A stretch of DNA of 64,000 nt from Toxoplasma gondii ME49 (GCF_000006565.2 NC_031476.1:5145900-5209899), one strand, 5' to 3'. Shown: positions 1 to 15,000, numbered from the stretch's first letter. The notes: a model not told the origin generated them from the letters alone. Numbers and translations: made by a program.

Positions 1-3000
1 CTATTGAACATCACAGACGGCAGGGAACCGCGACAGACCAAAAGGGAAAGAGAGGCGTTGAAGAAGAGAAGGAAGAACGGTCCACGGACAAAGGGAGAGA
101 AGGAGAGCAAAACGTGGAAGATGAACGAACGCATATGAGAGGAATAGAACAAGTGACAGGATGCGAGAGTCCGTCGCAACTCTGGGCCCCCATGCTTCCG
201 TCTGATGATGGGCGGGACGCCGAGGCGTGCTACACATCTTCTTTAGGTAGTCAGTGCTCTTCTCGCTCGAAGACAAGTCCTTTCTGGGAAGAAGAAAGGT
301 CCCCAACATCTCCTCAAACATGTGACGGATACATGCTGTTTCTGTCTCCTCGAAGCTCTTCTTGCCGTGGCCTTGCGCCTCTAGCGCATGTAGGGTCGTC
401 GTCCACCCACAGTCCGGCGACACGGACTGCTGAGACTTCTTCAGCCGGATTTCAAGGCTGGGACAAAACGCGCCGGGGCGCCTTGGCGCTCGAGGGCGGT
501 ACGGCCGCTGCAACAGGAGAGGACACCACAGCAAGCAGAATGCCTTTTCAGATTCATGGGGAAACGCGGGATGCCGACGACAGGAGAGAAGAAAGGAGAG
601 ATGAGGAAGGAAAACGAAAGGGGAACGAAAGCAAAAGCATTTCGTCGCCGAGACTAAGAAAGACAAGGGAGGAGGAAACGCAACCACTCGAAACAAAGGA
701 AGGAGCCCTTTCGGGGGAGATCAAAATAGTGCGGAGACGGCGGCCCTATGAAGCGGAGGGGGGCGAGAAACAAGCGACATGTTTCTCTAAAGACCTGCGA
801 ATACCCACTGACAGAGAGGAGGAAGACGAAATTGCCAAAAACAAACCGCCTGAAGTCGGGGTTCGATCCGACGAACAAGCAAGTAAACGACAGTGTACCT
901 CACCCTTCGCACCGCTCCCTTCATCCTCCCATTCGCCCTCTGGTTGCTCTTCATCATGTTCGTCCACGGTTTCATCTTCCGCTTCTTCCTCCTCTTCTTC
1001 CTCCTCGTCTTCCTCCTCTTCTTCCTCCTCTTCTTCATCTGCACCTTCCACGTCGTCTTCGTCGTCTTCACGTTCTTCCTCCTCACCTTCCTCTCCTTTC
1101 TCCTCTTTGTCTTCCTCCTCTTTTTCCTCGTGTTCTTCCTCTTCTTCCTCGTGTTCTTCCTCTTCTTCGTCGTCTTTCTCTTCTGCCTTTTCTTCTCCCT
1201 CGTTTTCTTGCACCTCTTCGTCCTCCTCTTCCTCCTCTTCCTTCTGTCCCCTATCTGCTTGTACGACACACGAGGCTGGCGTTCCTGCCTCCTCGGTGAC
1301 CCAAGCGCCTGTTGTGTCCGCAGAGTCTCTCGCGGACTCTCCTGCGCTGTCTTCGCCTGCTCTCTGCAGTGTCTGTCTGAGTCCTCTTCCACCTGAAGAA
1401 GAGACCCGAGGCAGCTCGGCCCCACCCCACACAAGTGTCTCCGAGACTTTGGGGGCCCTTCGGGCCCAAGGGCCCGATGCGGTGCTGGCTCTGGTGTGGA
1501 GGGGCAAGGGCGTGGGCGCGCGGCTCGTCGAGCTGTTGGACTCTGCTTCCAGGCTTGTCTCTGTCCGTCGTTTCTCTGCTCAGGTAAACAGAGGACGAGA
1601 AGGAACGGCAACGCTTCAAGGGAGAACTCGAGCCTCACGAACATGCCGCGTCAGAGGCACTCCGGCGCTTCTTTCGTCAGCTGCGATGGAGAAACTGGGC
1701 GGCGTCTACATTTCTCAGGCTGTTCGGGCGTACGCCTGCTGCCTCATCAAGCACCTCTTCATGGAAGGCACCGTGCTCATGGTGTTGGAGAGCCTCGTGG
1801 AGAGATTTCCAATTCTTTTCTTCGACGAAATAGACGCAAAAACGACGCACGAAAGAAAAGGCCGTCGACTGGAGAGGGCGAACGGCAGCGCGAGTGGAGG
1901 AATCTGCCTGGTTGGCGCGACGAAAGACAACATGCAAGAGAGAACGGTCGAACAGGTGCAAGAGGAGAGAGGACAGAAGGACGAGGGAAGAGAGAAAGAC
2001 GAGGGAAGAGAGAGAGACGCGAGAAGAGAGAGACTAGAGAGAGAGAAGCAAGCTAAAGAAGATGCATGCACGTGGCTTCTTGACTGGAGGGAGGCCGAAC
2101 CGCTTCTGTATCTGTGGTGCGCGACACGGCTCCTGAGGCACTGGGTGGTGTCTGAGCGACAAAAGAATGTCTTTCAACTGGATTTGCGGCGGCGAGAGCG
2201 GGAGGAGGCACGAGAGAAGGAAGCGAACTCGACAGGAGAGAAATCCAAGCAGGCGTCGCCCTCCGACGAGACCTCAGCATTGCCTAGGAACGGTCAGGAA
2301 GGCGAAGCGATGACTCTCGAGAGGCAGGAAGAAGGTTTTGACTTGGAAGAGCTTCAGGCCCTCAGCACCTACGAGTACTGGGGAGCAGTCCTTCTTTCCA
2401 GAGCCTCAATTCTTCTCCAACTCGTTCCTTTCTCCAAATGTGACAGAACGCCAAGTTCAACACCCTTGCCTTCATGTGTCTCTGTACCCGAGAGAGTCTC
2501 CTCGCCCGAGCTCAGCGAAGCACGTAGGCGGTGTTCGCGTTCCATCTCGCCCCCCAGGCCACACATGCTCTCCACGAACGCTTGTCTCAACGCAGTTGGA
2601 GTTGCGAACTCAGGAGCCTTCTGCCCAACTTATTCTGCTTCTTCTCTTCGTCCTGCACATGCCTGGCCGCCTACATTTCCTTCACCTCCCTGGTCAGACA
2701 GCTTGTCGCCCTCGCCCCTATGGAGTCGGTATGAGACTCAGGTCTTGTCCAGCTCCCTGGCGCTCCTTGTGGCTTCCGACTTCGCCGCGCTTCGGGCGTC
2801 TGTGGCGGCGAAAGAGAGAGAGGCGAAAAGGCGGAGAGAGACAAAGAAGGCACGACGAGGCGCGAAGGAGAAACAATTCGAGCCGAAGAAGACAAACGGA
2901 TGGAAGACTCAGTTCAGACTCTGGAAACGCCTCCAAAGATGGCAGGTCCTGCTCCGCCTCACGAGACTAGAATTCGATGAAGACGACGAAGAATGGAGAG

Positions 3001-6000
3001 AGGATCGAGTCGTCCACAGTATCCTTCATGGCATCTCGGCCGTCTTCTTCTTGAGACCTGGACCGCCTTCGCCTTGCTCGAATCGAAGAAGAGAATCCGA
3101 GATACCGAATCCATTTTCGCATCAACCGGAAGAACTGCAGTGTGAAGAAACGCTAGGCACGCTGTCCATGGTAAAATCCCAGACGAGATCAGAGGCCTCG
3201 CTTTTGATGTCATCCTGTAGAGATCCGAGGGAAGCTCGAAGAATCCAGGACGCCCCAGGAACTTCAGCCTCACAAATGCCAAGTGATTTGGAAGCCCATC
3301 GATCACCAACCACTCGTCCTGTCTCCGATTCTGTTGGTGTCTCCGTGGCTGCATGTGGAGCTTTGGCAGCTACGGCAGCGGCGCGCGCGTCTGGGCCTTG
3401 GGGTGTGCTGGCGTCAAAGGCGGCTCAAGCGGGAGGAGCTCGTGAAATCAGTGGACTGTTTCAGGCTCTGCAAGTTCGGCGGAGACGCGCGGAAGGCCGT
3501 GTCCAGACCTTTGACCTCATTCACTCGATACTCAAGAAAATCCACTTTCCCTTGACAAAAGCGTTCGCCCTCAGAGTTCTGCGATCCATGGGAGGAGAAG
3601 TACCGACCCCTGGGCCCCTCCCAGTGTCCGTCGTGGTGCCGGCAGCGCATGCGCCCGCTAGTCAAGCCACGGAGAAGTCCATCGCAGCGACAGCTGCTTC
3701 CTCATCTCACAAGCGGCGCCTCGAAGAACGCGGAGAATCCACGAAAGACAGACGAGTAAACGTCTTCTGGCAGAGACGCTACGAAGCCCCGGTTGCTGCG
3801 CCACGGTTTCTCTTCTTCCGGTCCTACGCCTTTGGAGACATCCGAGAGGAGGCGTTGGGTTCCCTCGACTCCGCCCTTGAGAAAGAGGAAGAGCTTTGGC
3901 CTTTCTTCGCAGAAGGGAAAAGAAACAGAGACGGAAACGATGCATTTCTCCGCTCGGTGCCCGCCGCAGTTTTGTGCCATCGACAGCGGAGCCTGACAGA
4001 CCTGCACTACGAGGAAGACCTCAGAGGCTGTGGCATTCAACTCGAGAAACAAGTGAAACGTTCCTTCTATCGCACGGTTGCTCTCGTCGTTGCATACGCC
4101 ACAGGGACAGCCGATCCCGTTCCAGGTCGCCTTCTTCGTGTGTCGCCTTCCTTCTCGCCGCTCGAGTCTTTTGGGGCCCCAAATCTCTCCAGAGGCAGCT
4201 CGGGCGGTCGGCCTCAGGAGGCGGAGGAGACAAGGGGAGACGCGCAGACGGGGGACCGAAGAAGCACACTGGGTGACGAAACCGCAGATAGTGTGACTGT
4301 TTTCTCCTTCGGCTCCAGTGGAACCGGAGAGAGAAGACAGGGAGGATTGAGGAGCAGAAGACGATCTCAGGCCAAGGATAGAGAAGAATTTCGAGGAGTG
4401 ATCTCAGAGAAGAACCAACAGACGCTGACAGAAAGCGTACACGCAGCAGGTGCAGAACCACAAACAGAGTCGGCTGTCTGTCAGACCTGTTCACTGCCAG
4501 AAAGAGCAGATGTCGTCAGGCACGAACCTGAGTCCATACGCTGGGGTCACTCTCCTCACCAGCCTTGGCCTTTCAAATGCTCGGATGCGGATGCTTCTTC
4601 TGGACGTGGAGATACCATTCGCTCTCCTGTTTCTTCCTCGTACTCCCCTCCAACAGGTGAACGTATCCCTCTATCTCATCCTTTCTGGGGACACCCTGAC
4701 GTCGCGCCTGCTGCCGGAGACGGAGGGTTCTCTTGTGTGCGGTTCTTCCTCAGCTCAGCTTGTTCTTCGTTTGAGAAGGCGAGGACGGGGCTTCGTATCG
4801 AGCCAAGAAAGAGTAGCCGATTTCCTGAGGAAGCGCATGCAGTCTGGAGGAGCCCGTACAGCCCCAAGTACGTTCAAGAGATCGCACGCTCCGTCCTCGG
4901 CCTCCTGGCGTGGCGAGAAGAAGACCAAGACGCTCTCCTCGCCTTGGGTCTGGTCGACAGCGCAATGCATGCGCTGCTGCCTCATCGGGCTTCGCTACGA
5001 CCTTCCCTCGCATCTCAGGAGGGCGACATGGAATTCGATGAACACCCCGAAATGTCGGTCGATTGTGCTGCCGGCACGCTGAGGGAGAGACAACTCTTCG
5101 GCGCTCCTCTCGAGGAAGAGAGAGACACATCCTGTGGGGGGGCCAAGTCCCTTGCGGCAGAGAGGAGAACAACAGGGCAGGTGGAGAACGATCGCAGAGC
5201 TGAACCGGGCGCGTACACGAAGCTTCTACTTGTGGCGACCCTTTGTCTTCGAGCTTCTGTGGGAGGAGGAAACGAGCGCATGCGCCTTGTTTGTCTGCGC
5301 TACTGTGCAGATCTCCTGCTCATCTCGCTTAGGGAGCTGCGGAAGGTGACAGATAAAGAGCCGAAAGCCGAAACAAGTTTTCTTCCCTCGAGTACTCAGT
5401 GCGGACAAAAGGAATCTACGCCAGCGATTGGAGAAACTAACGAGTGTCCTTCTCTCCAGAGGGATTGTGCTTCTATACTTCCTCACACAGAGCGTTCGAC
5501 GAACTCGAGAGGGAGAGGAGACGAACAAGAAGACAGCGAGACCACGGCCTCAGGCTGCCCCGTGCACTGTGCGAAGAGCTCCGGTAAAACGAGAGGAAGC
5601 AAACAGTCTGAACTGTGCTCGCTGAATACGTTTCAGTGTGCCTCTGAATGGGAGGCGCAGGCGCAACTGCTCCTCACCCTTCTCCACATGCTGATTTCTC
5701 GACTCTTCCTTTCTCTCCCCGCCTCAGGCAAAAGGCAGCTCCTCGCCTCTCTCCATACCCGCACCCTCCGACACTGTAGGGCAGGAGGCGCATGCAGTCA
5801 AAGCGAAAGAGTGTCTCAGGCTGCTAATTCGACGCTTTCTCTGATCGGTGGAGAGACGATAGGATCCAACACCGTGAGACTGACAAACGCAGGGAGACGA
5901 TGGAGCCCCTCAGAGTCTCCCGCTGCGTCTGCGTCGGATGCCGATGTATCGCGTGCGTCTCTGTCTCGCCAGGTGTCCCCGTATTCTCTCTCTGTCCCCA

Positions 6001-9000
6001 CAAACTTGGGTGAAGAAGGAACTGTCTCCCACGATCTCCTCGAGGCCCAACGCTTCGTCCTCCACTACCCTGCTGTCTCCTCCGCACTTCAGCTGTGTCT
6101 CAGCGTAGGCTCGTTTCGCCTTCAACGCCAGGCGTTGAATGTTCTGAAAATTTTGCTGCCTTGCATGCAACCGGACCACGCGAGTCGCTGCTTCGCCTCT
6201 GCCTTTGCGCCGCCGAGTCCGTTCGGGGCCTTTGTCCATGGGCCGCTGAAGAGATCCTGGCGCCCAGGAATTGGACCCCCACGGGCGTGGAGCCCAAGCG
6301 CGCCGACCGACATGCAGGGGCCCCTTGAGGAGACACTTCAGCACCGGTGGCGAACGGAGAGAGACACCGAGAGGAGAGGAGGAACCGGCGAAAGGGTGTC
6401 CGAAAACGACAAGGAAAACGAAGGAGAAGACGGAGCAGAAGAAGAAGATAAATCAGACAGAGAAGAAGACGCAGAAGAGGAGAGAGCCATGGAAGACAAA
6501 GTTCTGGAGCCTTGGCACCTCAGGTCTCTCTCACGAAGCCACCTCAGACAAGTATCTAATTTGCGCCCTTCAGCTGTGGCGGAACAGGCTGCGACCTCGC
6601 CGTTTGCCAATGCAGGGATTCATCATCCACGACAGCATCTTATCTCATCCTCAGGCTTCTCAAAAGACCGATCGCCAGACAGTGGAAAGGAGGCGTTTCA
6701 CCGCTGGCGCTTGACAAGCGGTACCAGCACCCGAAGCCATTGGGGCAGCGAGGTGAGTCTCAGTGCGTTAACGTGGACATGCAACAGTGTCTCTCCAGGA
6801 GAGTGTGGAGTCTGTGGAGAGAACGCCAGCGAGCACACTGCCCTTGAATTCGTCGCCCTGCTCCTCAGCTTTGTGGGGAACTGTCTCTCCGTCTGTCCTC
6901 TCCCCGCCGTCGCCGCAGCGGCCTGGCAAGTCACCCTGCCAGCGATGCCTGTCTCTTGCCCGGAGACGTCAGGCAAAAGGGAATTCTCGGAGGAGAGAGA
7001 ACGAAAAGGAGAAGGAAAGGAGTTGAAACAAGAGGCAGAAGCCCGACGAGCAACGAGCCGCACACTAAGAGATTTTTCAAATAAACGCGCAACAGAGCCT
7101 CTAGATCCTGTAGGAGATGCACTCGCAGAATTCGGGGTGTTACAGGAGCCGGCAGAATCAGGAGGTACCCAGAAAAAGCTGCGAAAACCGCCACCGGAAC
7201 AGAGCTGTCCGTCGTCGCTGTGGGTGGCGCCTCTTGTTCTTCCTGTTGGAGAGAGCCGTGGTGGCTTAGCTCAGCTGGAAGAGCACCTCCGAGTCACTCT
7301 GGTACAGCAGCGTGAGCTCGCAGCTCAGGCCTGGGCGGTGTGTGGCAAGGCCGTGTCTCACTCTGGCGGCTCTTCTTCTTCGCCGCTCTTCTCCGCCACT
7401 GAGTCGCCGCCTGTCACGCCGTCCACCTCCCTATCTGACTCTCCGGAAACCTTCCCCTCTTCCACTTCTCAGGGGCCTGGTTCGTCGAACCTTGCGACAG
7501 AGAGACAAGCAGCTGACTGTTCATCTTCCAGACAAGAGGGGAGAGAAGAAAAGTCTGTCACCTCAGGATCGAACGCGAGCGCAGGAACGAGGGACGAGAG
7601 GCCGCGGACAGAGGAGGAAGAAGGCGATGGAAGCGCGCCTTTGTCTGTCAACGGAGCCTTCCGAGAAGCACCCTCGGCAGCAACTCTGGCCAGCGCTGCT
7701 ATGCTTGTGATTTCCATTCTGCGTGCTCTCCTCTTGAGCCCGCTATGGGAACAAGCCGTCCGGGTGCGCTTCCGCGAGTCGCTTAGGCTCGCCTGTCGCC
7801 TTGCAGGCAAAACAGGCGGACTGCTGAACGAGTTTGAAAGAAAAACTTGCAACGGCGAGGCAGCCGAAGGTCGTCGGGAGACGACGCCACACACAGGCGA
7901 CGATCGAGCAGTGGACTCACGGGAACGCGAGAGTGCAAACGACAGGAAAGAACTGGATCGGGGGAGTGCCACAGGTCTGGAAACGCAAGGCGTGGAGTCA
8001 GGTGTTGAAGTCGACGCCATGGAAAGAGAGGGAAGAACGCAAGCAGAGAGCGCCCTGTCGGATGTTCCGTCTGACGAATCTTTGAGACCCTTCGACTTTC
8101 CCCAGACGATGCTTGACGAGCGAGGCGACTCGGCGATTCGTGCAGAGACAACGCAGAGACTTTCAAGTCGCCAAGGGGCTCCCGAAAGCTGTCAGGAAAC
8201 CGCAAATATGTCTCAACACCAAAATCACACCGAGGCGAGCAAAGCACAGAAACACACAACGCAAATCCGAAGATCGTTTACTTTCCACGAGACTGCATTC
8301 TGTCGCCGCGGGGAGGACCCAGTTGATCTCCCTAGTCGCTGGGTGGCGTCTGTTTCCGAAGCCTTAGGGGCGTTGGCGGTCCTGGCCGGCGAGAGCGGAG
8401 AGTTCCTTCGTGTTGGCGGTCTCCTTTCCCGATCTCGAGAAGGATTGGAGGGCGGTGGATTCGAAGCAGGCTGCTCGTCGGCCTTCGACTCTGCTGCCGC
8501 CTCAAGTCTGACGAGACTGTCTCCGTTCTCCTGCTCAGGAGTTGTGGTTCGCTACGCCCCACATGAAGGGGACACCCTGGCATTTCTTCGAGAGGCTGGG
8601 GGACAGGACCGGCTTTCGCCAACCGCCCCGAGTTTCTCTCGCGGCCCCTGTGGATGGGGCAGGCTCTCGAGAACGCCCTCTGAAGTCGCACGCGTTTCGC
8701 GCCCTCCACAGTTTGTCCATCTGCAGTGTCTCGACACCGCGACCTGGCACCTCGCGGGAGGCTCGGCTCCTCAGTTCGCCGAACGACTTCTCGCCGAAGA
8801 GGCCGACGAAAGACGTCACTTCACGCGTCGAAGAACCGTTGCTGGGGAGGAGTGGACAGGCGGTTCGCGCGGTGACTCTCAGCCGTCTCTGGAGATGCCC
8901 GAGGACTTTGGGCTTTTCGACTCTGTTCGCGAAGTGCACGAAGAGGGACCTGACCGAATTGGAGCTTTGCGAAAGCCAGCTGCGTCGGGAGAGAAACGCT

Positions 9001-12000
9001 TCACAAGAGGCCTCCAGGGAGGTGGCCAAGGCCCGGGATGGCCTGCAGGAGACCCGGAAGGCTGGCCACGGCGTCGGGGCACTTGGTCTCCAGAAAAAGA
9101 GCCTTTTCTCGAAGAGGAAGTCCGCCCATCGATGCAAGCAATTCTCCTCGAGTTGGCGGAGGCCGCCGAGGCTGCGATGCGGCTATCCAGGACGGAAGGT
9201 CAAACTCACTCGAGTGCTTCAACCTTTTCTCTCCTGCCTCCAGCCCCTTTCTCCTCAGCTGTCTCCTCCATCCGGCGGCTGTCTCCTGTCCCCCCCGGCT
9301 TCGCCCTGGTCTGTCCTCAGGGTCTCCTGAGTCCGGAGGGAGCTGCGGCGCTCCTGCAGCGACAGCTGCGGACCCTCGTCGTGTCAGCGCTTTGCGAGTT
9401 GCTGAAAAGCCCCCTAGTCGTTTCCCTTCTCTTTCGAAAGCGGCTGCTTGTCTCGCTGCTCGAGTCTCTCAGCATGCACGGAGTCTTCCCCACAGGCGCC
9501 TCTCCCTCGAGAGACGCGCGCGCGGGTGCGTCCGCGAAGCCTTCGCAAACGCTGCGCGACCTGCAGCGCCGCGTGCTGCGTCTCCGGAGAGTCGCTCGAG
9601 ACATGTTGCAGGGGACAGTCGGAGTGGAGACGCGTCTGCTGGTAAAGGCGACACAGGCTCTCGAGTTGGGCGGCAGTCCCTTCCGTCTCCTTCCGGTGCT
9701 TCTTCCGACCGCCTGGAGCTCCAAGTGCCCCCACGGGGAAGAGGCCACTCGCGGTGAGAAAGACGACACAGTCGTCACGCTCTCGCTCCGCGCCCCGTTT
9801 CGCTTTGCAGGTTCGGACTGGCGCACCCTGTTCAAGAGCCTTCCGGAAATGGAGACCAAAGGGAGGCAGAGAGCCGACGGAGGACCTTCGGCGTCGGGAA
9901 GAGACAGGTGCGAAGGATGTCTGAGAGTCCAGGAGACGCTGGCGTGGATGAAACGTTCAGATCCGAGCGGGACACAAGGGGCGGGGCTCGATCCCTGGGA
10001 GGTGAATACTTCGTCGAAGGAGGCAGGAGACAATCTGGGAAAAGAAAAGGAACAGAGTGTCCGACGGGCAGTTGAAAGGACCACAACAAACCAGGATGTG
10101 TGCCAAAAAGGAGTCTCGGCACCGCCATCCGAGCATTTACCTTCCACGCGTGGCGTTCGAGAGGGAAGCAATGTCGCGGCTCTCAACGAAAATGTCGTTT
10201 CGACGGGAGAGGTTCAGAGCCCCGTGAGGCAAGAGAGCGACGACGACCTGGGGCACACGTGGAGTCAAGATGCTGTGAGGTTTCTTCTGCCTTCGCCGGA
10301 TGTGAATTCGGATGACGAAACAGACTCAGCTCGCGAGAGAAGTACACCAACACGAAGACGGAAACCAGACGACTCGGGAGGCGGCGTGGTGTGGCGCAGC
10401 CTTTCGCCCTCGTTCGCGGGGTGTATGTACTCTTCGGAAATCTCCATCGTCCAAGCAAACCGCGTGATCCCCAGTTCCTTGCCGGCGTACTATTTCGAGG
10501 TTTCTGTCGAGGCGTTCGCCGCCCTCCATCCTGCGCCCCACCGTCTTGTTTGCGTCGCGCCTTCGCCTGAAAATCCCACAGGTGTTCAAGGAGACGCTAC
10601 GTCCTCGGAAGACGCTCCGAGCCCCTGGTTGCCTGTGCGGCTATCTCTGCCAGGCTGTCTTCCCTCTGGATCGCTTCTGAGTCAGAATGAAGATGCTGCT
10701 GACACCGCTGATGCCGGGACAGAAGACGGAAATGGATACGCCCATGCCTGCAACGACTTACTTCACTCAGGATGCTGCTCGGGACTTGCTATCGGTCTCT
10801 TTCGAGAAGGCGTCGAACTCATAGGAAAACCTGGGTGCCATGGGAGTTTCGCCTACTGCAGCTGTGGGGTGCTTTTTCATTCAGCGACCGCTGTGCAGGA
10901 GCCGGTGGGCTTCTCTGCCCCCTTCGGCGGGGGTGACACAGTTGGCATGAGATGGGATCTCAAAAGATCCTCTATTTCCCTCTTCAAAAATGGAAGAAGC
11001 CTACGTGTGTTTCCTCTTCCTCTTCGTCAATGTCCAGCCCACATCGATCCCTCTAACGCGCTTGCTTCCGCTTCGTTCTCGTCGTCTTCTTCGACTTCCT
11101 TCTCTCCGTCTGCTGCCGCTTCTCGACCGCGGTGGGAACTGCGCATGGACAGGAAATCGATTCCTCTTGGCGACAGTCGTGTCTCCGGTCCTTCGCGTTC
11201 TTCACCTCTCTCGTTTCCCTCCACACGCTCGTCTGGTGGCACGTCGCCCTCCTCCGATGAGGCCTTCTTTTTCGGTTCTTCAACTTCGACCCCGTTCTTC
11301 GCAGGCAGCAGCCCAGCACAGATTTCAGCGGCCTCTGCCGCCAGTTGCGTTTTCAGGGATGACACAGGAAAGGAGGAGTCCGTCGATCCGATGAGCAAAG
11401 CGTCGTGCATACTGGAGGGCAGTACCGTCGCGTTTCGTGGAGTTCGCGGGAGATTCAGAACTGTTCTGTGGGGCTTTGGATGCTCAGCCTGCATTGTCAA
11501 GGCAAACTTTGGAGCTGCACCCTTTCTGTTTCCGTTTGAACGGAGCTTAGATGCCGAGGATATCCGACAGCTTCCAGCTGGGTCTCTCGCAATTGCGAGG
11601 CCCTGCCACGACTCAAGTGTTCGGTGCCCAGGTCCGCGGGATACAGCTGAAGAAGATCGCGGCAGAGACTCGCGCGGGCATTCTGAAGCATGGAGGAAAC
11701 AGAGCTGTCTCCGCAGATCCCGCGGACTTACAAAGGGAGAAGATGTGGTTGTAAAAGGAGGCAAAGAACGCTCAGGGCACCATGGCAGACAGGATAAAAG
11801 CGAAGATTATGGAACCAGACCGAGTCGCGGAAAAACGCCGACAGTGCCGACGAACGCCCTGACCACAGGCGCACCATCGCATGAACCATCCGAGACTTGT
11901 TCGGCTTCTTTCTCAGCCTCAGTTCCGTCTACGCCTTCGTCGTCGTCGTCGTTCGCTGGTTCCGCCTCCGCGCCTTTCTATTCGTTCTCGTCTTCAGCTC

Positions 12001-15000
12001 CACGTGTGCTTCGAGAGGAGGAATTGCAGAGGCGAAGCGTTGCTGAGAGCTTGCATGAGATCATGGGAGGCGGGGTGTTCCCCCTCTCGTTGTGCGTACA
12101 GGCGCTTGAGCGGACAAGCGACGACCTTCAACTGGCAGCCGAGTGGCTGCTGGAGCACGGTCTGGAGGAACTGGAGCATTTGCAAGAGCAGTTCCTCAGA
12201 GAAGCAGAGGCGGAAGAGCTGCAAAAGCAGGTGGACGTGGACGCTGGAGAGGACCGAGGGGGCGATGCCGCAGGCAGCACGGGCAACCAAGAGGAAGACA
12301 AACGTCTACCAGCATCTGCTGGGGTCTCTGGGAGGCGGCCGAAGGTGTGGAAGGACCTGTCGGGGGAATCCGGTGAGGCTCAGATACCCGGCGAAGCAGA
12401 AGAAGGACCCCAGATTGACGAGGAACGAATCAGATGCAGAAGAGGAGATGACAAGGGTGAGAGAGAGAAAGCGAGTATTGAAGAGGTGCGACAACAGGGA
12501 GGAGAGGGGGACTCAAGCGGTATCGGCATTCAGCACGAGGGAGACGACAGGAGGGGATCCGGCAGGCGAGCGAGAGCGAGAGCAAGACAAGAAGAAACAG
12601 AGAACGAGGGATTCTCTGAATGCGGCGAAGTCCAAGCGGGTGAAGATGAGAAGTGTCATGCATTGGACCTTGTTCGCAAAAGCGAGAAACAACGCTTCTC
12701 TGCAAATCCGGAGCTTGCTCGACGCCTCGAGCAGCTGGCTGTACACTTCGCAAATCAGCCTTATGAATATATCAGATACCTTGCATGCCTGTGTTCCTCC
12801 TCTTCCCCATTTATCCGCCCGACGCTCCAGGAAGTCAGCTACGGCCTCTTCCCCCCTGTTTCCGAGAGGAGGCCTTCCTCCGCTTCTCGTGGTGCTTGTC
12901 TCCCCCAAGCGCCCTTCGCATCTTCGTCTTGGTCTCCTGCAGCCGTCCACCCTTTGTTTTCTTTGTCTGAAACTCCCGAAGACGAAGCCTCCCGGGCGTT
13001 ACTCGCTAACGCCTTTTGGTTTGACGACATGCTCGCGCGCGCCTTTTACAAAGGCAGATGGAGTCTCCTCGTCGGCTCCCCATCGGGGCCAGGCCAGGCG
13101 CCTTCAGGTCTACACACACCTGGTGCAGTTCTCCCTCCTGGACCTCACCTGGGACTGTGGTGTGTGGGACGCGATGCCTCTGGGGCCGCCGATGCCTCTG
13201 CTGGTGCGGCCGCTCGTGGCGGCTCTCGCGTTTTGAGTCTCGCCGCCTCTGCATCTGCGTCAGGGCGACGGGACGCAAGAGGCGCTCTGTCCTTCAGTCC
13301 GCCGACCACTCCACCGTCGGGACCAGCGAACAGACAGTCGCGGACCGGCGGATGCGTCCTGCCAGTCTCAGCGGAGGATATCCACCTCGGCATGCTCCTG
13401 CAAATTCATCCGGACGCTGCCAGCGTCGCCAGCGACTTCGCGTTGCTAGTCAGAAGGCTCCAAGAGGGAGACCAGGGTGAGCTGCATGCGCGAGAAGGCG
13501 ACGATGTGGAGAAGTCTGTCGGAGGCTCAGCGACGCACAGACGGCGCCGCCCAAGTGCAGCCGGCGGCTGCGAGGCAGCGCAGGTGGAATGCCTTTTGGG
13601 TGTCAAGCGTCACGGATCCGAAGAAGAAGCGAAGTGGGGATCGAACCTTCCGCCTGTTCTCAGCGCCCTCACTCCAGAGGCGATTCTCCCCTTCGCTGGC
13701 AGATGCGGAACCGTCTGGGAAATCGAGTGGATGGAGGTTGAAGGGGAAGCGGCCGGGGAGATGGACGGACACTCCGGGACGGAAGGCATGACGAAGCAGC
13801 GTGAGGGGAACCCGTTCACCGGCAGTACAGGCAGGGACCAGGCGTTCATAGATTCGAAATGTGAATCGAACGAGGTTCGACGCTCGCAGATTCCCATTCA
13901 CCCCGCGCCTGCGTTGCTCCCGGAAAGCAATGTCGAGTCCGCATCGGAGCCCGCCACCGTCTGCCCTGCAGGCGCAACCGACGCAGCTCAAAGGACTGTC
14001 TGTGAGGCATCACCAATGCGTTGCTCTCTGTCACGGTGTTGCGCGAGTTCCTGTTCTCCTTCTGTCTGTCGAGATGCCGCCCCAGAACGAGGATTCTCCG
14101 TCGCCTGGCCGACTCGTTTTGCCGCTCCGCGGGCGCTGCTGCCCCTTGAGCAAGATGTCGAAATCGCGTTGAAACGCAGACGGCGACAAGGACAAGAGAC
14201 ACCTGTCGAAGGGCACTCGAGGTCAAGGCGGACGCCGGAGGCTCGCCTGGACCCGCATCAAGACGAAATTGCGTCCGCAGGGGTCCTCACAGTGGTCTTG
14301 GAGATCTGGGACGAAGAGAATCTTTGGCAGGCTCGTCGCCGACTCGTGCGAGTGCCTCTGTCGAGATGTTGTCGCCCGTGCTCCTCCTCACAAGAGCCGT
14401 GGGGCGAAGAACCAATTGAAGAGCTTCTCGGCGTCACCCCTCAGGAGTTGATCGCATGCAACGGGACGGCTGCATGGACTTCGGATCTTCTAGCGAAGGT
14501 GCTGGCGCTCTTGAGGGAAGCCGAGGAAGCCGTGGCGACGCTCCAAATGCGCCACACGGTTCTGCGGCTGCTGCAGAGTGCCGAGGTGCAGCAACTCTCC
14601 TGCAAAAACCTTCCGTCTCTCGATCGCTTCTTCTCGCTGGTAAAACTCTCGTTCTGCGAGCTCGGACTCCCCCTATCGCCTGCGCCAGGAGCTGTCTCCA
14701 CCGCATCGCTCCTCGGAGCCGCGCTTCGGGCGTGGAGACAGGCAGTCTCTCCTTTCGCCCTTCCGGTCTCCTCGCCTTTCTTCTTCGAGGAGGGGGCAGT
14801 GGCTGCTTCTAGGGAGACGAGAGCAGGTCGCGAAGAAAGCGAAGGCGGGAAGGGAGCTGTGCTCCTTGAGACCTCGCGCTCGGGGACAGCATGCCCAGTA
14901 CAGAGGACCTGGCCAATGACTTCACCTTCGTCAACCGTCTCCCCAACCCCGGGCCCACCCCAGAACACTGAAAGGTCTTCGCGTTCCCCTCTGTCAAGGT

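Noticed and set aside
859..872. B-box-like GGTTCGATCC
   Set aside because: Isolated match inside the giant coding exon with no other tRNA feature.
746..1507. Glu-rich open frame on the minus strand (253 residues)
   Set aside because: It is the complement of the Ser-coding tract of the giant exon; the composition explains the open frame.
1584..1680. Candidate intron inside the giant exon (CAG|GTAAAC to TTTCGTCAG)
   Set aside because: At 97 bp its removal would shift the frame and end the reading frame that carries SPRY and UBA.
7258..7300. tRNA-like start with a perfect A-box-like sequence TAGCTCAGCTGG
   Set aside because: No B box, anticodon arm or matching acceptor stem follows, and it lies inside the giant coding exon.
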